A DNA stretch of 64,000 nucleotides from Aspidiotus rigidus (lineage: Eukaryota > Arthropoda > Insecta > Hemiptera > Diaspididae): positions 11,945,501 to 12,009,500 of the forward strand of contig JAVHKY010000003.1 of assembly GCA_035079385.1 (NCBI GenBank), written 5' to 3'. Position numbers and translations under genes: made by a program. Each line of letters begins with the position of its first letter. Position 1 is the first letter of the stretch. The notes beneath the pieces are model-generated. The model saw only the letters and a list, made by a program, of their open reading frames with translations, was not told where the DNA came from and did no database searches. Below are positions 1-21,195 of the stretch, piece after piece.

Positions 1-613
1 CTTGAGCGCGTTCTAGAGATCTTACAATGCATTATGTCGAAAAAAGTCACTGAATCTTTTCAGCACGTACTCGTAAAACATTTCTTGTATTCACAGTTCG
101 TCTCTATAGACCCATTTTTAGGCAAGTTAGCTTGAAAAGACCGAAATCCTCCTCTCCCTCCCCCTGTGACGAAGTTCCACGCGGGTTTCTAAGGGAAGTC
201 GCGCAAAAGAATACTGAACAATCACCAGAAGAAAAAAATTCTGCAGCTCTCATTTCCAACCAAGAGTGTTTTCCTGAATAATTGCCTGATTTAAAATTTA
301 ATTTACAAACATGTGAGACCATCAGTCTCGTAACCTGGTTTGTAAGTACGCGGAGGGAGGTACTGTCGGTACAAAGTATAAATGGATGATTAGGTATATC
401 CAACCACTTTCCAAATTCTGATTAACTATGAAAAGTGAATTAATTATGAGCCCACTACATAGCCCCAAGGATAGTCTATCCTAAGTCCCTTGCCAACGTA
501 TCCATCTAAGGTCAAAATTTCTCCAAGTCTTATCTATACACTTTCTGCGCTTTTTCTTCTCATATTTTTCAATTTCAATATTTTTCCTGGCTGAAAACTA
601 GACTCATTTTCAG
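1..613. other. Non-coding stretch 5' of the first visible desaturase exon
   Basis: No exon or element is recognisable. A desaturase needs an upstream exon carrying the first histidine box (HRxxxH type) and the first membrane spans. I looked for one here in all frames and did not see it. This stretch is therefore probably the 3' part of an intron, with the 5' exons lying before the window. Confidence 0.5.
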
Positions 614-1906
614 AAGTCTGTTTTGGTGTGGTGTCGGGAACACCGAAGTCATCACAAGTATTCGGATACAAATGCTGATCCACATAACTCTAACCGCGGT
701 TTCTTTTTCTCTCACATTGGCTGGCTCCTAGTGCGAAAGCATCCAGATGTTATTGAGAAAGGGAAAAAAATCGACTTATCCGACCTGAAACAAGATCCTT
801 TTGTCTATTATCAATGGAAGTAAGCCCATCTGCCTTAAGGAAAAAAATTAAGGAAAATTCTTACATTCAAATCAAGCTGTATAATGATTTTCAGATACTA
901 TTACTGGCTTATGGCAGTTTTCGGTTTCCTACTACCATGGCTAGTACCGGTCTATTTTTGGAATGAATCATTGCGTTGTGCTTTTTATGTACCCGGTTTG
1001 CTTCGCTATGTTGTAGCGTTACATGCGACTTTTCTAGTCAACAGTGCCGCACACATGTGGGGTAACAAGCCATATGATAGGTAAGTACTAAAGAAGGCAC
1101 TTGACATTTACAGTAATAAAGACCAAAACTATCGCGATCTAAGCAATGCTGGTACAGGGGAAATCGCTACTAGTCTATAGTTCGATACCCCCTGAAAGGC
1201 ATCACCCTTGGGGACAGGAGTTATCTTCGAGATGACACAGGAGCGTGGGTATTTTTTTTCGAGAATAATATTATAAATATGTGTTAGGTCACCGTTTTGC
1301 GAGTTCGCGACTACCGTTAAATCGAAAGTTTCTTTCTTGTAGGCATGCATCGTCAAACACCCATACTATTTCATGTATTTATGAGTGATTCTATTTGCAT
1401 CATTAATTGGATGATGTTGTGAAACCCGATGACTTTCAATATTGTGCGATTGTTTGTGTTATGTATAAGCGCGACTCACACAAAATTGAGAGTGAAATGA
1501 CCACAAGCACTTACTATTATTTTTTTGTAGTACATTTCTCAAATACTTATACTTCTCCTTGCTTTCTAGGCATATTAAACCTGTTGAGAATTTCGGGGTA
1601 ACAATTCTAGTACTGGGCGAAGCATGGCACAACTACCATCATGCGTTCCCATGGGACTATCGTGCGAGTGAATTGGGACGTTTTGGTACGAACCTAACTA
1701 CTACACTAATCAATTTTTTTGTGAAGCTTGGCTGGGCGTACGACTTGAAAACTGCATCGATAGATATGGTGAAGAAGCGAGTGGAAAAAACAGGCGACGG
1801 AAGTCATCCAGTCTGGGGTTGGGGCGACAAAGATCTGCCATTAGAAGTGAAACAAAAAGTTATTACAATTCATAAAAAAAAAAGTAAAATTAAAGAGTTG
1901 TATTAA
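614..1906 (+). CDS. Acyl-CoA desaturase (delta-9 type), 3' half of the gene, 5' partial
   Basis: Membrane-bound fatty acyl-CoA desaturase. In this family a di-iron enzyme of the endoplasmic reticulum uses cytochrome b5 to introduce a double bond into a fatty acyl-CoA. Visible exons are 614-819, 895-1080 and 1570-1906; splice phases agree and all junctions are GT-AG. Histidine box 2 (HRSHH) lies at 641-655 and box 3 (HNYHH) at 1628-1642. The conserved NSAAHMWGNKPYD stretch is in exon 2, which also holds two hydrophobic membrane spans. Histidine box 1 and the N-terminus are missing because the window starts inside the gene. The tail after the last box is short and lysine-rich, and the stop is at 1904-1906. 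In insects this family serves both general lipid metabolism and pheromone synthesis, and the exact double-bond position cannot be read from the sequence. Intron 2 carries a retrotransposon relic. Confidence 0.93.
1138..1290 (-). mobile_element. Non-LTR retrotransposon reverse-transcriptase relic in desaturase intron 2
   Basis: Translated on the minus strand, this piece reads like the fingers region of a Jockey/CR1/RTE-type reverse transcriptase. The order ISKITPVPKGD, then a short gap, then VSNYRLVAISPVPALL matches the family pattern of a PxPKxGD motif followed by NYRPI and LLP. The canonical proline in NYRPI is leucine here. Only about 50 residues are recognisable, with no flanking catalytic motif, so it is a dead fragment. 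It lies antisense to the desaturase gene inside an intron. Confidence 0.65.
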
Positions 1907-4646
1907 GTTATTTGAAGTTATCATTTCGTGGCTCAACTGCACAGTTTCCTCAGAGACGTAGACAAAAGACTAACACAAATATCTCGTAGAATTTTGTATT
2001 TTTGAAGTATTCATAGACGTGAATCTATTGCCTAATGGACTATAACATTTGCAAACCAAAGTGAATCAAATTTAGGGTGAATATTTTTTCCATCAATATG
2101 TGAAATATTTGTTGGGTAGCTCTTTGTTTTTTTTTTTTTTTTTCTTGCTAGAAGACTATATCTATGATTTGAAAGTTTATAAATTTCTCATCCCTAATTC
2201 AGAAATGATTTGGTAAAATTTAACAAAAAATTTATAGAATTAAAATGTCGACATTCTCTTCTGTTAGAATTATTGGTAATTCCGAAAAAAAAAAAAAAAC
2301 AAAAAATCGTTCTCTAGAACAAATACTGAAGGGCTAATAACAAAACCATTCAGCAGTGCTCTCATTCGTATTTTAACCCAAGTTGCAGATGTTGGTACTC
2401 CTTTAAGTAAACACACGCCATGGATAGAATATGATTAGGGACGATTTATAGAAAGGTTTTCGGACATTCACCTGAATTTATTTTCCCGAAAATGTTTTAC
2501 TCGAAAAAAAAATCCTAAATATTTTCATTCGAAAATGTTTTTCCCAAAGCCGTATTTTCCCGCTGCGTTGACATCTGCATTCAGGCCGGAATGATACATC
2601 AGTTTACCAGAGGTCGATTTTTTTTAACCTGAAGTGTCGACAAATCGTCGTGAAATATTAATCCTATCAATACAAAATACCTATGAACGTTGTGCGTGCA
2701 CAAATATGCAGATACCTATGCAAAATTTCTTGTCAGAATCATAAATAATCATGAGGTATGATCTTGCCCGAGCCTCTGTTAAAATACGTAAAAACCGCAC
2801 TACATTTGTAAGTGTTACGGAACGAGGTTATGACTGAACCAGCGAGTCATCAAAATGTGAATCATTTTCGTAGACTAATTCAATCAATCCCCCATGAGGA
2901 ATGTACCTATTTATTATTACGGTGACGTCTTTAATATTCTGATGTCGAATGATTTCAATGTTTTCAAGGGCCATGCGTTTGAAGTACGAATTCTCCCTAC
3001 GGTGAAATTCTGACCTCTCTTTAAAACTGCGATCACTTTCGATCAAGTGAATCAAATGCAGATGCTGTAGATATATGTATAAGTTTAATCATTATTCATA
3101 ATTAGAGTTGATCCATGAAAAGTAGTGAAATGAAAAATTCATGAAAAGTTGAAAATTTCCAAATGCACTTTTCAAGGACTTTTCACTTTTCAAATTTTCA
3201 AAAATACATTGTGCGACACGTTGATTCACGTGCTTATAAAACGATCTGTTCAGAACTGCATGAACCTCGACTGTTCACCGCCAATTGATAGCCCAAAATA
3301 CTTTTGGGAGGTATCTCGCATCCGTAGTACCTAGGTATACACAAATTTTTCTAATTCATTTTTAAGCTTATCTACACGCTTCTCCTAATACTCCAGAACT
3401 TCAGCCAACTGCAGCTGTTAGTCAATAGTGACCTCATCATTTTGTCTAAAGGAATTGATGACTGTTACTGCATAGTAGTTCTAGATTTACTACATACCTA
3501 CATTTTATTTTCCCAATTTACCGTTATTACATTCACTCTCGGGAAGAAAGAGGCTTGTTCTACCCTACCTCAGAATACACAATATCACTATTCACTGAAA
3601 ACAAATCTGGAGAACTCGCAAGAGAATAATTTCTTCGTCAGTAGTTTGTTCTGATCTACTTTCACTTTCTCTTATTTCAGTACGTAGATCGATTTGTGAG
3701 GTTCTGTTGGCGAAATCACATTACAAATAGGCCTACATTAGAACTTTTCTACTAAAAACGAGGCTCGTTTGTTTAGGACCGACTATGGAACTATCACTGG
3801 TGGATTTGGAATTCATTTTGATATCTGACCTGTGACCTGTCACATCTGATGGAGATTCATTGATTCTGAGATCCTTGTCACTATTCTTAAATTATGATAA
3901 TCCTTCAGTTACAAGATTTCATGATTTTGGTGCAGTATAACGTCCGTTTTTGATAATTGTAACCTATACTTTCGATTGCTTTTTCAGCACTGAATCATCT
4001 GTAGTCCCTAATCGGTACTTTTCGCGTTGGTAGACTGTTTTAGAACTGCGAGTTTGTAAATATGATCGCAGTACTCACTTGGTTCTTCTGATCCTCCAGA
4101 CTCTCACTCAGTTCATATCTTTCTTATTTTTAACTCCCTTCTCACTTTCCTCCTGGGAAGACATGACTATAGGCCTACAACACTACGATAATAATGAATT
4201 CAATAACACGTACCGGTAATAAGACTAAACTCGCAACTTCCCCAGAAGTAAATTTGCAATAACTTACCGTTTGAAAAATAACAATCCGGATATCAAGAAG
4301 GCGATGAGCACACAATAGTCAGAAATTATGTATTAATTCTTAACCGACAATTTAGAGCACACTATCAAAAGTCGCTTCACAAGTCTTGAACGATATAATA
4401 TTTAAATAACCAAGCTTATATAGCCGAATAAAGTGAGATGCGTTCGTTAATCGTTCACTTCCCGCACTTATCACCAAATATTCTAAATTAACTATTGTAA
4501 CTAAAATCAAAGCCATGGAGTGAGGAAAACAAATACAACTCGGATTTGTAGGTTTGTTGAACCTTTGTATCATAAAAAATTTGTGATCGGTTCTCTTTAC
4601 CAGCGTTGCCAAATTGTCGGACATCTGGTGCCGATATACCAATAAT
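1907..4646. other. Gene-free stretch downstream of the desaturase
   Basis: It holds the desaturase 3' UTR and then AT-rich DNA with long T and A runs (near 2128 and 2286). No coding region longer than about 75 codons looks real, and I see no TE protein. The 3100-3210 part is rich in repeated short words of the tttcaaaag type but has no clear period. Confidence 0.5.
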
Positions 4647-5024
4647 CACGGCCACCTCTACTATCAGGCCGAACAACTCAACCTGGCAACGCAGCAAACA
4701 GCTGATCATTGCCGTCCGGTGTATTACATACACTCTTATGGAGAAAACAATAAAAATGCTGAAAATCGTCAATTTCACGAATATAGTGCGTTTTACAAAA
4801 AAAGAGAAGAGATAATACTTTGAAGAGCAAACGATTTGCGATTTTTCAAGACCATTTGTAATAGAAACAGTTGGCTACAACATGAGTTATAATTGTTTTA
4901 AAATTAAAAATGTGATAGGGGACGAAGTGCGGTACCGTAACACCTTGCCGCACGCATACCGAAACGTCTATCGTAGCCACGCCTACTTCTTCAGTTGTTC
5001 GGCCTGATAGTAGAGGTGGCCGTG
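4647..5024. mobile_element. MITE with 32-bp terminal inverted repeats and 7-bp TSD
   Basis: The 32 bp at 4647-4678 are the exact reverse complement of 4993-5024; the ends begin CACGGCCACC. The seven bases CAATAAT occur directly outside both ends (4640-4646 and 5025-5031) and form a perfect target-site duplication. The 378-bp element has no coding capacity, so it is non-autonomous. A 7-bp duplication with CAC ends fits the P/Galileo-like group better than hAT, but the superfamily is an inference. Confidence 0.88.
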
Positions 5025-5228
5025 CAATAATGATGACAATAATCATGATGTGAAGATACCTGATACTAACGTCACAGGTATGTACTAAAGTCACAGAATG
5101 ATGTCAAACCCGTCAAAATTAAAAAATGCAGGTATGCAATCTGCTTACAGAATTTCCTTCATTCATTTTCTTCAACACGCGATTTCCCATAAGAAAAATT
5201 AGCCTTCTAGAAATCAATCATAGTTATT

Positions 5229-5309
5229 TACGCTACAAGGGTTAGAAACAAGCGATTTCTTGATAAGTCATACAAATCAAGAAAGAGCCGTTTCTAACCG
5301 TGTTGCGTA
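5229..5309. repeat. Imperfect hairpin of about 35-bp arms
   Basis: The arms 5229-5264 and 5276-5309 pair with a few mismatches around an 11-nt loop. The pairing includes the shared core GGTTAGAAAC and the end TTTCTTGAT. The size resembles a small-RNA precursor, but nothing else supports that. Confidence 0.4.
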
Positions 5310-6668
5310 GGAGATTTTTCTTCATTTACAAAATTAAGATCAAAAAGTAGAAGACTAGTGCGATCACAAAATAGATGATAGCTGGTCAACACGCTGGTCA
5401 ATATTCCCTAGGTGCGAAATGAAAACAAAAAATACACCCTTGTAGCAAAATGAACATACGTTAATGTACTGTCGCATCAGTTAACATGCGTTATGTTTGA
5501 TATGACTCATTTTTTACCACTAATAATAAGAGGGCGCTATGAGGCACTTTTTGATTGTAAATGATGAAAATATTATTTTTATTTTAAACAATGAGCCACA
5601 AAGAAGAAACCACAGGGGTTTGTTTTCACAAAGTAAGGTCCTATTATTATATTATTTCAATACATGCACAAACTTAAGTCTATTGTGCTTTTGGCAGGTG
5701 CAATCAGTATTTAAATATTAAATTATCATGATGTAAACTTATTTCCAGATCAATTACTATCTGACGCTTGGCTCCAATATTAAGGCAACGTCGGGAACGC
5801 GATGTCACTTAACTGGATGACTTATTATTATCAGTCCCATTTACACAGCTAATTAACTAAGAAAATTAACTAGAACAAAGCTATTCTCCTGTCATCACTG
5901 ATGCCAAACCAAACGGCTACAAGAAAAAAATGACAAAACCAAGAGAAGTAAAATGAATACTCCTCTTCCCCTCTCTTTGACAAAGTCACAACGTCACATA
6001 CATCTAAGGAAGAGAGATAAGAAGTTCAGGATAATCATAACTAACATATCCTGATATAGTACATATAGGGTTGCTCAAAGAGCCTTTGTAATTTACAGAG
6101 GGCGCCAATCCGTGACTATCAAGAATCCACCTAAGAATTCGGAGTCATGAATACCGGAGGAAAACTCGAAGAAAAATACTGGATCATCTGGAAGAAAAGG
6201 AGTTCCCTTCGAGTCCAGACTGGGAGTGACCTCGCTTTAAATTTCTCATCAATATGGATTTTTGATCACCCTATAATTCTGGGCACTGAGATAAGATTGA
6301 CTGAACCATACCCAGAATGAGCAGTCTAATTATAAAAAGGGTCTAAACAATTCTACACCACAACTCCCCCATGCAGATCAATTGGAATTAACAAGGACGA
6401 AAATCTTGAGAATCCCGACTCCCTGCGAGGTAATTGAATCAATTTCTGTTTCTGTAAAAGCCAGCCAAGCGACGAGACAACAGTTTGAAGGAAGGTATCT
6501 CTTGTAGTGGCGGAATAGACCTTATTCAATGGATTGTTAGCTTTTCAATTGACCGGCTTTTACAGAACTCGGTTCAATTTCAGAATAATCCATCGAGCCG
6601 TTCTCGAGTTATCCTTCCTTGGACCTTGAAGGAAACGAATTTTTAATATTGGGCTCTTAGTTTACAAA
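5310..6668. other. Gene-free stretch
   Basis: AT-rich DNA in which no coding region or element boundary could be defined. It ends at the target-site duplication of the hAT-like element that starts at 6669. Confidence 0.45.
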
Positions 6669-7287
6669 CAGGGCTGCTTAGCCAATCAGATTGGCTAAAA
6701 GCTGAGCTAAGAACTAACGTTTTTGAGTGATCAGGTTCAACTAACAGCTAATGGCTAATCTGCTCTGATTGGCTAGCTAACGGCTAGCTAAGGGCTAAAA
6801 ATTTCAACATGGGTATCATTTTGCAGCTTCTTCCAAACTGTTTTTAAATGAGATGTTACTTTTGGGCTAATCGCAATTCGCAATAGAAAAAGAAAACAAG
6901 AATTTTCAACAGCGTACTGTTAACAAACGAGAGTTTACACTCTTTTTTGAGAGTAAGAAATACTCTTTTTTAGCACCAAAATTCAAAAATATGTGATTCT
7001 TTTCTATAAATATGGGATGAAAATTCTCTTGGACATTGTTGTCTCTCATATTTTAGATTTTTAGAGCAATCAAAGAGCAAAGAAGTATTGACTGGGCCCG
7101 CTGGCAGTGCTAGTGCTTTCTGATTTTGAAGAAAAAATTCAATGAAAATTAGCCGTTAGCTATTTCAATTTCAATGGCTAAAGGACAAGCTAATTGCTAA
7201 TTTGATCTCATTAGCTAGCTAATTTTGAGCAAAATTCCTTGGCTAACGGCTAATGGCTAAAAGCTAACGGCTAGCTAAGCAGCCCTG
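6669..7287. mobile_element. hAT-type MITE with GGCTAA-rich subterminal repeats
   Basis: The ends are CAGGGCTGCTTAGC at 6669 and its reverse complement ending at 7287, a 14-bp perfect inverted repeat of hAT type (CAGGG start). The flanks TTTACAAA (6661-6668) and CTTACAAA (7288-7295) form an 8-bp target duplication with one mismatch. Both ends are crowded with the words GGCTAA, GCTAAC and TTAGCC. Such subterminal repeats are where hAT transposases bind in known elements. The 619-bp element encodes no protein. Confidence 0.87.
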
Positions 7288-7365
7288 CTTACAAAGTGAA
7301 ATTCTTTTTGCGTACAAAATGGCGTATGTGAATACCCGTATCACGATATGACTGACAAGTGACAA

Positions 7366-7770
7366 TAGTGATGGGCAAAAACCGGTAGTTTCGAACTACC
7401 GGTAGTACCGGAGGTGGAAACTTCGAACAACTGGAGCATCGGTAGACCGGTAGTTTTTTTCCGCAGTCAAAAATTAGTACTATCTACGGCATAATATTGT
7501 ATTTTTAAGTTATCTACGCCACAATATTGTATTTTCAAGGTTTTATAACGTTATAAACTAAAAAAGAGTAGAAAAAACGAATCAAAAATCAAATCAATAA
7601 TGAAAAAGTGTATAAAAATGAAACAAAATACTTTCAACGTAAATCAAAACGAAAAAAATTTTTCTGAAAACCTCCGGTAGTTTTGATTTGAAAAACAACC
7701 GGTAGTTTCGGTAGTTTTCTCGAAAAACAACCGGTACTACCGGAGGAAAAACCGGAGGTGCCCATCTCTA
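7366..7770. mobile_element. hAT-type MITE with CCGGTAGTTT motifs
   Basis: The ends are TAGTGATGGGCA at 7366 and TGCCCATCTCTA ending at 7770, a 12-bp inverted repeat with one mismatch. The 8-bp flanks are AGTGACAA (7358-7365) and AATGACAA (7771-7778), with one mismatch. Inside, words of the CCGGTAGTTT / AACTACCGG type recur near both ends. The length is 405 bp and there is no coding capacity. It begins 78 bp after the previous element and ends about 420 bp before the PRP8 start codon. Confidence 0.85.
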
Positions 7771-7778
7771 AATGACAA

Positions 7779-8192
7779 GCTGAGGCCGTGAAGCGCCGAA
7801 AACCAAAGAGCCCACTAGCGTTTCACTACATAGAAATTGAACTAAAACTTATCGAGAAAGCGAATCGCTATCCATGCGTAAAGTCCGGCAATTTACGTCC
7901 ATTGCTAGTAGTTCGTCGAATGTGGATTGTATAATTAATGGAATCGATGGGATGGTTGTTCGATTCTCACTGGATACACAGAAACAAGCGAAGAACGAAT
8001 TTAATAATCATTATGGTTTGATTAGGTACGGTATTCTAAATCGTATATCTTCTAAATTACTCGCCATCGTTCATTATTATTTTGATTTGATATTTATCAG
8101 ATTTTTATCTCTTTGAAATTTTGCCAATTCCTCAAGCATACTTTTGATAGACACTCTTTTCGTTTAGTTGTTAGTTGTTTGTTCGTCATAAT
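7779..8192 (+). promoter_or_regulatory. PRP8 5' flank with a possible untranslated first exon
   Basis: This stretch directly precedes the PRP8 start codon. A good donor (TTAG|GTACGG at about 8023) and a possible acceptor (TTTAG at about 8167) suggest a spliced 5' UTR exon. An open frame of 80 codons from 7874 overlaps it but has no recognisable domain, so I treat it as chance. The promoter itself is not identifiable by eye. Confidence 0.35.
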
Positions 8193-18380
<10,188 letters not shown>

Positions 18381-19140
18381 ACGATGTGAGTTAATCTCAA
18401 TCTATTGTGTTTGAAAGACGAGCAAGTACGCTGTGAATAAAGATGATGATTTGTTGAGAATTAGTTAGGTATCGAAATTCGTTGTAAAATAATTATACGT
18501 ATGTATTTTTTACTGTTTGTAACAATATTATAATAAATTTATGTTCTAAATTTAAAAAAGGAAATTTTTATTTTTGGGAAAGATAATGCGAGTCTTGTCA
18601 CCGTGGTCAAAAGGAGTCGAGGGCTCCCGTGACGAGTGGTCTTTTGTTGAGGGCTGGACTTGCGCAGTCAACCCCATGAGATATAAGGTCACCATTCAAG
18701 GGGTCTCTTGAAGGCTAGGCCCACAATGAGGGGCCTCCGTGGTCGTAGGTACCGGCTGAGTTGACTGTCAGGGGGCTGTGTCGTACAAATCCGGTGTTGG
18801 CGTTGGCCTCCCTAGACAAGGTGATACTGGTCTAACCCTACCTTGTGAGGTGAACACTGAAAGGCAATTGTGGTATTGCTGAACTTGTAGTTATCAGGCT
18901 GCTATTAAGTGGCTGATGGACACTCGACATTGCATGGATAGTCAAGGGGAGGCGACCATAAAGTTCTACAAATGCGAAAACTAGAACAAGGCCCTGAGTT
19001 GGTCTTTAGATGAGAGATGGAAATCTGGTCAAATCCCAAAAACGCGTGAAGGAACAGTCCAAGGCCAGGGACCTAGGACGCGCGTGACCGCAAGTTAGGC
19101 AGGTCAAATAGCAGTAAATTGCGGGTTTCTTCAAACGAGT
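18381..19140. other. PRP8 3' UTR, then an unexplained GC-richer block
   Basis: The 3' UTR carries AATAAA at 18436-18441 and 18532-18537. From about 18590 to 19140 the base composition changes to clearly GC-richer, with many GGG and GTC words and almost no homopolymer runs. There is no open frame of note, no inverted ends and no recognised RNA fold. It could be a decayed retrotransposon or a non-coding transcript; I cannot decide. Confidence 0.4.
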
Positions 19141-20019
19141 TTTAAAATTAATCTTTTATAGCATTTTCATTAGAAAGGCAGACTTGGCTCAATAGCAAGA
19201 TATGTCAAGATCAAAACCGGTGCTTTTATAGTTGCTTGATCCAGCTACCAGTTGAGAGAAAATCATTTTCAATAGCGGATAAAGGCATTGTAAAGACATC
19301 AAGCAGCTTAAACCTCTTTGTGACATCATTTGTAGCTTGGACCTGCCTGTAATGTCACCATTTACTATTTCTTCTTTCTCCTTCAGATTTGTGGATTTCT
19401 GGATTAGGTCGAGGATCCAAAGTCCATCGACAGGAAGAAGGCAGAAGCCTAGTATAATCTAGTTTATCGTACGCTGAGCCTAGTTTAAGCTTAGTATAGT
19501 CTAGTATTAGTAGAGCATACCATAGGCATATTTGAGGTCTAGTTTAAAGCTAAAAAGAGTAAATTTTTCCGCTAGGCGTTTTACCAATATATCGATCAGG
19601 ATTGTATCGATATATCGACTGTATACTAGGTGGCTTCCGCTTGTGTGTCCTCATTCTTGGTCTAGTTCACATATTTCAAGCTAACCAGCATTTGTAGACT
19701 CATTCTTAACTCTAGTCTAGTATAATAAGCTAACTATTCTGGATCAAATCAAAGATTCCTCGCAAATTTTCCAGGGAGGAGAGGATGTAAGATCAACTTG
19801 GATTGTCAATACTGGGCAGTAAAGACTTGTAAAACTCAGGGGTTTTTTAACAGAATTAAATGAAGGGAAGAAGAGAACCTGTTTTATAGGGCACGTGCGG
19901 GACTCGTGGATGGACCATTCGCAGCGTTGCATATATGGGTCATTGAAGGGGCTAAGTCAATTGGTGTATGAAGCATTGAATTGAGAAAATTCGAGATCCG
20001 AACTTTGCCGGCCAGCCAG
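19141..20019. other. Gene-free stretch with repeated CTAGT words
   Basis: Between about 19450 and 19740 short words such as TCTAGT, CTAGTATA and AAGCTTAGTATA recur many times without a fixed period. A small repeat of TATCGATA-type words sits near 19590-19620. No gene is visible. Confidence 0.45.
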
Positions 20020-20224
20020 AAAAATACCATCATCGGTACTATTTTGAAAATATACCACCCCCTGCCTTTGTTATAAATATACGACTCTTGATATTATTTC
20101 AAAAATACCACCTGCAGCATTATTTTAAAAATGTTATGCCTGGCAATGTTCCAAAAATGTCTGGCATTGTTATAAGAATACCACTCCCGGTATTGTCATA
20201 AAAATATCACCACTGATTCATTGC
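20020..20224. repeat. Degenerate tandem repeat, unit about 26 bp
   Basis: About eight imperfect units follow one another. Each begins AAAAATACCAC or a close variant and contains a word like CTGGTATTGTT. Unit length varies from about 22 to 29 bp. The decay suggests an old array. Confidence 0.65.
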
Positions 20225-20827
20225 AAATTTATTTTGTCACTTTTGATTCTCCGGAAATATTTGCGGGTCAAGAGGTTCAAAGAGAGGCTTTGATAAATAT
20301 TTATTGTTTGAGGGTTGAGCACCAGATTGTATATATATTTTTTTACACTTCTCCAAGAGTTACGGTATTTAATTTGTAATTTAAATTTGATATAATCAAT
20401 GATAACCTCAGTATTTTTAACGAATACCATTTCAACAAGAAAAATTGAGTAGAATAATATGTATGAAAATTGACTTGGTAATTGCATGCTTTTGTATTGT
20501 ACCTAACGCTGGGGAAAAGAATGGTTGGAATAAGTACTCGGAGGCTTTGTGCCAAAAATACTAGATATTTATTCATGATTTTTATATTTTAATTACTTTA
20601 CGTACGTATGCTCTGCACTGGAGGTACGGAACAATAATGAAAACCCATACGCAAAAAGTAGATGCAAAATACCTACAAATTAGAGAAGATAAAATGTAGA
20701 CTGTATTCTTTATTTGGAATCACGTTCAGCTTTGAGAACAAAGTCGAGAAATTTTGATACTCTTTTAAAAATGTTGAAGTTTAAATTTTATACTTGTTGG
20801 GAATATCTTTTGCGAAAGGATAAAATT

Positions 20828-21195
20828 GAGGACGTATCTGTATAAAGGGCGTCCGTCGGACAGACGCTCTTTTTGCGGAGACCTCGATTTTTGTGCGTTT
20901 CAGATCATAAACTATCTTTTATCATTTTTTTTTTTTTTTTAACCCACAATTTTTTCCATCTTAGCAAGAAGGGCGTCCGTTGTTATATTTTCAATGATCT
21001 CTACTTTGTTCGTTTCTGGATGTATTCAAAATGTGATTATCATTTCTTATAGAAGAAGAGTTGCTCTTTAATTTTCATCCTTACCATTTTTTTTATTAAA
21101 CTCGTTGTTGCGGAGATATTTTGAACTGAAACTTCAAACTGATTTTTCTGTAATGAATTTTTCTTCACGGACGCCCTTTTTACAGATAGGTCCTC
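20828..21195. mobile_element. GAGGAC-type MITE, copy 1
   Basis: The ends are inverted repeats of about 29 bp with two mismatches. They start GAGGAC, contain TATCTGTA and end in AGGGCGTCCGT. A 4-bp repeat AATT flanks both ends. The 368-bp body has no coding capacity and is nearly identical to the copy at 43906-44275. Just inside the left end lies a second short palindrome (GGGCGTCCGTCGGACAGACGC), and the same GGGCGTCCGT word also occurs in the middle. Confidence 0.85.

Noticed and set aside
1..613. Upstream desaturase exon with the first histidine box
   Set aside because: No frame in this stretch carries an HRxxxH motif or membrane spans, so the exon must lie outside the window.
7874..8116. 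80-codon frame upstream of PRP8
   Set aside because: No recognisable domain, and a plausible splice donor inside it fits a PRP8 5' UTR exon better.
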